10,041 nt of DNA from NCBI GenBank assembly GCA_023474975.1, contig JAMCXE010000002.1:1-10041 (forward strand), written 5' to 3'. The notes beneath the pieces are model-generated. The model was not told the origin of the DNA and did no database searches. It saw only the letters and a program-made list of their open reading frames with translations. Shown here piece by piece: positions 5,987 to 10,041 of the stretch (position 1 is the first letter of the stretch; every line of letters begins with the position of its first letter). This DNA comes from Patescibacteria group bacterium. Lineage in GTDB: Bacteria; Patescibacteriota; Minisyncoccia; UBA6257; 02-FULL-45-10c. The translations under genes were made by a program, and so were the position numbers.

Positions 5987-6042
5987 CGAACATCTACTTT
6001 TAGTCTATTAAAATATAGCCCAACTTGAATCTTTATCTTGGT

Positions 6043-6438
6043 ATGCGAAAAAATTACGAAAAACTTTTTAAAAAAATAATGCTTCGCATCAGCGAAGAGC
6101 GCAGGATCGTTGCCCTAAAAAGGATCATGGTTATTTCTTTTATTGCTATGGCCGGATCCATAGCGGCGTTCGTGCCGGTTTTCAATGCAGCTAGAGTTAG
6201 CATTTATGAATCAGGATTTATGAGCTCTTTTTCCTTGATATTTTCAGATTTAGGGGCTGTTTTTACGTACTGGCAGAGTTTCTCTTTATCTATTTTAGAA
6301 ACTTTTCCCGTGGTTGAGGTTGCGGGCGTTCTGTTTACCGTCTTAGTGTTCTATGTGTCTATTAATTTTATGATAATAAGTTTCGAGCACATCAACCGAT
6401 CTTTAAGTGTCGGGCATCGGTTAAACCTAAATAAATAA
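6043..6438 (+). CDS. Uncharacterised two-helix membrane protein, first gene of the export operon
   Basis: A 131-residue protein I do not recognise. The N-terminus is strongly basic (1-28: RKNYEKLFKK, RISEERR, LKR), so it should be cytoplasmic. A membrane helix at about 28-47 is followed by a loop with amphipathic character (51-88, rich in Ser, Phe and Leu). A second membrane helix lies at about 89-113, and a short polar tail returns to the cytoplasm. No catalytic motif or cysteine is visible. The ATG at 6043 is preferred; a TTG at 6025 would add six residues. It is separated from the sigma gene by a strong terminator, so it is not an obvious anti-sigma factor. It lies 8 bases before the DUF5666-like gene and in line with the adaptor and ABC genes, suggesting a role as an accessory part of the pump or its assembly. 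Confidence 0.7.
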   Translation: MRKNYEKLFKKIMLRISEERRIVALKRIMVISFIAMAGSIAAFVPVFNAARVSIYESGFMSSFSLIFSDLGAVFTYWQSFSLSILETFPVVEVAGVLFTVLVFYVSINFMIISFEHINRSLSVGHRLNLNK

Positions 6439-6446
6439 AGATAATT

Positions 6447-6938
6447 ATGGAATTAAAGGAGTTCTTCGGATCAAAAAAATTTAAAATAATCATTGTCGTT
6501 TTTTTGGAGCTTATTGTTATGTTGCTTATATTTCAGGTCGGAGTATTCGTTGGTTATAAAAAAGCAAGTTTTTCTTATCAGTGGGGAGAAAATTATTATA
6601 AAAACTTTGCCGGCCCTCACAATAGTTTTATGGATAATTTTATGGGTAAGCAAATGATGGCACCTCATGATGTTTTTGGAACCGTTATTAAAAATGAAAA
6701 TTCTTCTCTATTGGTGAGGGGTATGGATAATGTGGAAAAAATAGTTTTGATCGGCGCAGATACGGTTATAAATCGTTTTCGCGATAATATCGGTCCAGCC
6801 GACCTGAAGATAAACGATAAGATCACCGTTATCGGTTCGCCTGATAATTCCGGAAGAATAGAGGCGAAGTTCATTAGGGTTGTGCCCCGGGATTTTCCGG
6901 CTACGAACACTCCGGGATATATTCCACCGGTTCAATAA
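6447..6938 (+). CDS. Membrane-anchored DUF5666-like protein
   Basis: A 163-residue protein with one N-terminal membrane helix (about 13-36) and an extracytoplasmic part. After a Tyr/Phe/Gly-rich linker (37-70, SFSYQWGENYYKNFAGP and FMDNFMGKQ), residues 76-146 form a small beta-rich domain: VFGTVIKNENSSLLVRG, KIVLIGADTVI, DLKINDKITVIG and GRIEAKFIRVV. This is the pattern of DUF5666 and related OB-fold-like domains, whose function is not established. A proline-rich tail (PATNTPGYIPPVQ) ends the protein. It lies 8 bases after the small membrane protein gene and 21 bases before the adaptor gene, so the three are likely co-transcribed. It may sense or stabilise the pump at the outer face of the membrane, which is inference from position only. 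Domain identification is moderate, being by pattern. Confidence 0.7.
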   Translation: MELKEFFGSKKFKIIIVVFLELIVMLLIFQVGVFVGYKKASFSYQWGENYYKNFAGPHNSFMDNFMGKQMMAPHDVFGTVIKNENSSLLVRGMDNVEKIVLIGADTVINRFRDNIGPADLKINDKITVIGSPDNSGRIEAKFIRVVPRDFPATNTPGYIPPVQ

Positions 6939-6959
6939 ATTAAAAAATAAAAAATAAAA

Positions 6960-8849
6960 ATGATAAAAAATTTTTTACATATCGTAAGTAGTCATAAAAT
7001 TATTGTATCCATCATCATTATAGTTGTAGCTGTGGGTGGATATTTTGAGTATCGGATGCTGACCGGTAATTCCGCTAATGATCTTTATGTTCTAACCTCT
7101 GTCAGAAAAGGCACTTTTACCGCAACGGTATCCGGTAGTGGTCAAGTTATTACTTCTGATTCTTTGGATATCAAGCCCAAAACATCTGGAGATATTATTT
7201 ATGTAGGAGTTACCGCCGGTCAAAAAGTTAGATCCGGCCAGTTAATTGCCGAAATAGATCCTACGGATGCTCAAAAAGCCGTAAGTGATGCCAAGACTAG
7301 TCTTGAAACGGCTAAATTGCAGCTTGATAATTTACTCGCTCCTGTTGACGCCCTAACCCTACTTCAGGCGGAGGATCTATTGACCCAAGCACGAGAATCT
7401 TTACAAAATAGTCAAAATGATCTGGTCTCAACCTATGCAAGCGCATATACCGATATTTCCAATGCATACATAGCCCTTCCGTCCGTAATGACCGGACTAA
7501 ATAGCATGTTATACAGCAATACGATAAATAAATCTCAGAACAATGTTGATGCTTATACCAATTTAATTAATAATTCGCCCAGCGCTTATCAGTTCAATCA
7601 AGCTGCGGTAAGCGGATATCAGGCCGCCTCGGTCGCTTATACTCAGGCATTGATGGATTTTAAAAATTCAAATATAAATTCTAGCACTTCTACGATCGAG
7701 GCCTTGCTTTCAGAAACAAATAATACGCTTAAAGCGATTTCGGTCGCCAATAGCAACATTAAAAATTTACTGGATCTTGTAAGCAATACGATGCAGCAGG
7801 CGAATTTAAAAATCCCGAACCAGTTAAATATTGATGAGGCGAGTATGCAATCGTATATCTCTACTGTCAATGATCAGCTATCTACGATCTTGGGTGTGCA
7901 AAATTCTATTCAGAGCGATAAGGATTCGATAGTCAGCGCCCAGCGATCTATTAATGAAAAAACATTGTCATTGGCAAATATTAAAGCCGGTCCAGATGAT
8001 CTTACGATCAGAGCCGCTCAGATAGCAGTACAGCAACAGCAGGATAATCTTACTACTGCTCAGCAAAATCTTGATTATTGCTACATAAGAGCTCCTTTCG
8101 ACGGTGTTATCTCAAAAATTAATGTTCAAAAGGGCGATCCTGTTTCCAGCGGAACGGCCGTAGCGACTATCATTACGGAGCAGCAAATGGCGCAGCTTTC
8201 TTTGAATGAAGTCGATGCCGCTAAAGTCCAGATCGGTCAGGCGGCGACAATGACCTTTGATGCTATTCCTAATTTGACGGTAGATGGACAGGTGTCTGAG
8301 CTCGATGCTGCCGGAACCGTGTCTCAGGGAGTCGTTACTTATAATTTGCAAATAGCTTTTAATAAGCAGAATAATTTGGTTAAGCCGGGAATGACCGTTA
8401 CCGCGGTAATCGTTACAGAAAATAGGCCGAACGTTCTTTTGATTCCTAGTAGCGCGATCAAGAAAGTCGGCAATAGGAATTATGTTCTTGTCCCTTCCGA
8501 GTCGGATCTTTCCGGATTGTCTGCAACCAGTAGTCCCGCCGGAGTTTCTTTGAAAAACAGTCCGGTGCAAAAAGAAATACAGATCGGTCCTTCAAATAGC
8601 ATCCTTACCGAAGTTTTAAGCGGACTTAGCGAGGGGGACAAGATAATTTTAAGGACTATTACAACTTCGCAGGCGGTAACAACTTCAACGCAAAGCAATG
8701 CCAATTTATTAAGAGGCTTAACCGGAGGTGCTGGCGGGTTTATCGGCGGTGGAACGTTTAGAACTCCTGCTGGTGGCGCAACGAGAATGAACAATTCTTC
8801 AACTGGCAGTACGGCTGCAACCCAGCAGACTGCGTCAACTAGCCACTAA
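6960..8849 (+). CDS. MacA/YknX-like periplasmic adaptor (HlyD family) with enlarged helical domain
   Basis: A 629-residue membrane-fusion/adaptor protein, clearly longer than typical MacA or YknX (about 370-400). It has a membrane anchor at 13-30. The first half of the lipoyl-like domain is at about 64-102 (KTSGDIIYVGVTAGQKVRSG, LIAEIDP) and the second at 372-405 (YIRAPFDGVISKINVQKGD). The helical domain between them spans about 104-371. Both of its ends carry the same pattern: helix, turn LLAPVDALT or IKAGPDDLT, helix with A-x-Q repeats. About 170 Asn/Ser/Ala-rich residues lie in between. A beta-barrel (about 406-490) and a membrane-proximal domain (about 535-566) follow. The tail (570-629) is low-complexity Ser/Thr/Gly. 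It would couple the ABC pump to substrate outside the membrane. The start is the ATG after an A/T-only spacer; the ATPase follows 23 bases later. Confidence 0.88.
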   Translation: MIKNFLHIVSSHKIIVSIIIIVVAVGGYFEYRMLTGNSANDLYVLTSVRKGTFTATVSGSGQVITSDSLDIKPKTSGDIIYVGVTAGQKVRSGQLIAEIDPTDAQKAVSDAKTSLETAKLQLDNLLAPVDALTLLQAEDLLTQARESLQNSQNDLVSTYASAYTDISNAYIALPSVMTGLNSMLYSNTINKSQNNVDAYTNLINNSPSAYQFNQAAVSGYQAASVAYTQALMDFKNSNINSSTSTIEALLSETNNTLKAISVANSNIKNLLDLVSNTMQQANLKIPNQLNIDEASMQSYISTVNDQLSTILGVQNSIQSDKDSIVSAQRSINEKTLSLANIKAGPDDLTIRAAQIAVQQQQDNLTTAQQNLDYCYIRAPFDGVISKINVQKGDPVSSGTAVATIITEQQMAQLSLNEVDAAKVQIGQAATMTFDAIPNLTVDGQVSELDAAGTVSQGVVTYNLQIAFNKQNNLVKPGMTVTAVIVTENRPNVLLIPSSAIKKVGNRNYVLVPSESDLSGLSATSSPAGVSLKNSPVQKEIQIGPSNSILTEVLSGLSEGDKIILRTITTSQAVTTSTQSNANLLRGLTGGAGGFIGGGTFRTPAGGATRMNNSSTGSTAATQQTASTSH

Positions 8850-8872
8850 AATTAGATTTTTTATAGCTAAAT

Positions 8873-9586
8873 ATGATCGAATGTAAAAACATAGTTAAGA
8901 TATACAAGGGGGCTGATGAAACAATTGCGCTTAATGATGTTTCATTTTCTATCAACGATGGTGAATTTGTGGCAATAATGGGTCCTTCCGGATCTGGCAA
9001 GTCTACGCTTATGCATATATTAGGCGCATTGGATACTCCAACCAGTGGAAAATATCTTTTGGATGGAAAAGATGTTTCTAAATTTTCCGACGATGAATTG
9101 GCGGATATAAGAAAGAATAAGATCGGATTTGTTTTTCAATCTTTTAATCTTCTTCCTCGTACAACGGTTCTAAGGAATGTGACGCTGCCGCTTATTTATG
9201 CCGAGATATCGCCGGTGGAAAGGGAATCGCGCGCCAGGGCGGCGTTAAAAGACGCTGGTTTGGACGAAACTCATTTTACGCATCTTTCTAATCAGCTTTC
9301 CGGAGGGCAAATGCAGAGAGTGGCAATAGCAAGGGCTCTTGTAAATGATCCGACCTTGATCTTGGCTGATGAGCCGACGGGTAATTTGGACACCAAGACG
9401 GGAGATATAGTATTGGAAACTTTCCAGGCATTGAATAGAAATTTGCATCGCACCATTGTATTGATCACGCATGAGCCCTATGTAGCGGAACACGCGGACA
9501 GGATCATTCATATTCGCGATGGCGTTATAGTTGAAGATAGCAGGAATCATAAAAAGAGGATCGTTAACAATCACAACGAAAAATAA
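8873..9586 (+). CDS. ABC transporter ATP-binding protein, MacB/LolD/YknY type
   Basis: A 237-residue ATPase with every expected motif: Walker A GPSGSGKST (37-45), Q-loop Gln89 in FVFQSFNLLP, signature LSGGQ (142-146), Walker B LILADEP (162-168), D-loop NLDT (171-174) and H-loop His200. The segment FQSFNLLPRTTVLRNVTLPLIY is typical of the MacB/LolD/YknY group, which drives mechanotransmission-type exporters rather than classic channels. It works on the cytoplasmic side as a dimer with the permease encoded next. A short charged, His/Asn-containing tail (224-237) extends past the usual end. The gene sits 23 bases after the adaptor and 22 bases before the permease, so all three form one transport unit. 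Substrates of relatives include antimicrobial peptides, macrolides and lipoproteins; which applies here is unknown. Confidence 0.95.
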   Translation: MIECKNIVKIYKGADETIALNDVSFSINDGEFVAIMGPSGSGKSTLMHILGALDTPTSGKYLLDGKDVSKFSDDELADIRKNKIGFVFQSFNLLPRTTVLRNVTLPLIYAEISPVERESRARAALKDAGLDETHFTHLSNQLSGGQMQRVAIARALVNDPTLILADEPTGNLDTKTGDIVLETFQALNRNLHRTIVLITHEPYVAEHADRIIHIRDGVIVEDSRNHKKRIVNNHNEK

Positions 9587-9608
9587 GAAAAATAAAAAGA
9601 CAAACAAT

Positions 9609-10041
9609 ATGAAAACCTATGATCTAATGGAGGAGACGTATTCAGCATTGCTTTCCAATAAGGTTCGCTCCGGACTTACTGTCCTTGGGATCGTTATAGG
9701 TATAGGCTCTGTTATCGCTATGATCTCTGTTGGTCAAGGAGCTCAGAATTCCATCACATCAAATATTCAAGCACTGGGATCTAACCTGATCATGGTCATG
9801 CCTGGCGCGCAGCGTGGACCGGGATATCAGATCAGCGCCGGAAGAGGTTCTTCTCAGACGTTAACAAACGAAGACGCGAATGCGATCGCTCAACAAATTT
9901 CTTATGCACAAGCAGTTGCCCCAGAACTTTCTGGCCGTTATCAGGTTACGGCTGTTGGTACTAATACTAATACCACGGTTGACGGAGTGACTTCGATCTA
10001 TCCTTCGGTTAGAAACGTGCAGATCGATCTTGGCAATTTTA
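9609..10041 (+). CDS. MacB-like ABC transporter permease, N-terminal part (cut by window edge)
   Basis: The frame is open from the ATG at 9609 to the right edge (144 codons seen; the family is usually about 400 residues for a permease without a fused ATPase). It begins MKTYDLMEETYSALLSNKVR, followed by a membrane helix and the typical RSGLTVLGIVIGIGSVIAM. Next comes SVGQGAQNSITSNIQALGSNLI (41-62), then the MacB periplasmic core domain with LTNEDANAIAQQI (85-97). The start is set by the conserved cytoplasmic lead into the first helix; no Shine-Dalgarno is present. Together with the ATPase and adaptor it completes a MacAB/YknXYZ-like exporter. Because the ATPase is a separate protein, the arrangement is that of YknYZ rather than E. 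coli MacB, where both are fused. Confidence 0.9.
   Translation, partial: MKTYDLMEETYSALLSNKVRSGLTVLGIVIGIGSVIAMISVGQGAQNSITSNIQALGSNLIMVMPGAQRGPGYQISAGRGSSQTLTNEDANAIAQQISYAQAVAPELSGRYQVTAVGTNTNTTVDGVTSIYPSVRNVQIDLGNF

Noticed and set aside
6939..6959. TAAAAAA-type repeats between the DUF5666-like and adaptor genes
   Set aside because: A 21-base A/T-only spacer typical of the leaders in this window; too short and simple to call a regulatory repeat.
8112..8570. Minus-strand open frame of 152 codons opposite the adaptor gene
   Set aside because: It lies wholly within the clear adaptor gene, is rich in Arg/His/Asn as expected of an antisense shadow, and shows no family pattern.
9245..9607. Minus-strand open frame of 120 codons opposite the ABC ATPase gene
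   Set aside because: It overlaps the conserved signature and Walker B coding region and has no recognisable domain or start context.

Overview
The window is AT-rich (about 40% G+C by eye) and densely packed, with twelve plus-strand genes, eleven complete and one cut by the right edge. No tRNA, rRNA, CRISPR array or insertion sequence is visible. Several traits point to a small-genome bacterium of the Candidate Phyla Radiation (Patescibacteria, Parcubacteria-like). No gene has a Shine-Dalgarno site at its start, the leaders are A/T-rich, ten of eleven stop codons are TAA, and proteins such as the SurA-N-only chaperone and the DUF5666-like protein have the look of that group. This assignment is inference. 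The standard code fits all reading frames.

Layout. (1) Positions 76-813: a membrane-anchored SurA/PrsA-like chaperone with a histidine-rich cytoplasmic N-terminus. It has an extended -10 promoter in front and a strong symmetric terminator behind. (2) Positions 951-4604: a tight four-gene run of DedA family membrane protein, alpha/beta hydrolase with a hydrophobic cap, and two GT4 glycosyltransferases. The glycosyltransferases resemble the successive mono- and diglucosyl-diacylglycerol synthases of Firmicutes and Acholeplasma. (3) Positions 4697-5933: a PAP2_C (sphingomyelin-synthase-like) membrane phosphatase/transferase followed by an ECF sigma factor, closed by a clear terminator. (4) Positions 6043-10041: two small membrane proteins (one unrecognised, one DUF5666-like), then a MacA/YknX-like adaptor, a MacB/YknY-like ATPase and the start of a MacB-type permease.

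How the genes may work together. Regions 2 and 3 read as a membrane-lipid block. The two glycosyltransferases would build diglycosyl-diacylglycerol, while DedA, the hydrolase and the PAP2_C enzyme would move or remodel lipids and lipid phosphates. The sigma factor may tie this to envelope stress. Region 4 is a cell-envelope export pump of the kind used by single-membrane bacteria, with an adaptor whose helical domain is unusually long and appears duplicated.

The strongest unexplained signal is at the left edge. Bases 1-26 are a perfect inverted copy of bases 498-523 inside the first gene. It is either a chimeric or assembly junction near a contig end, or a real inverted duplication that continues to the left.
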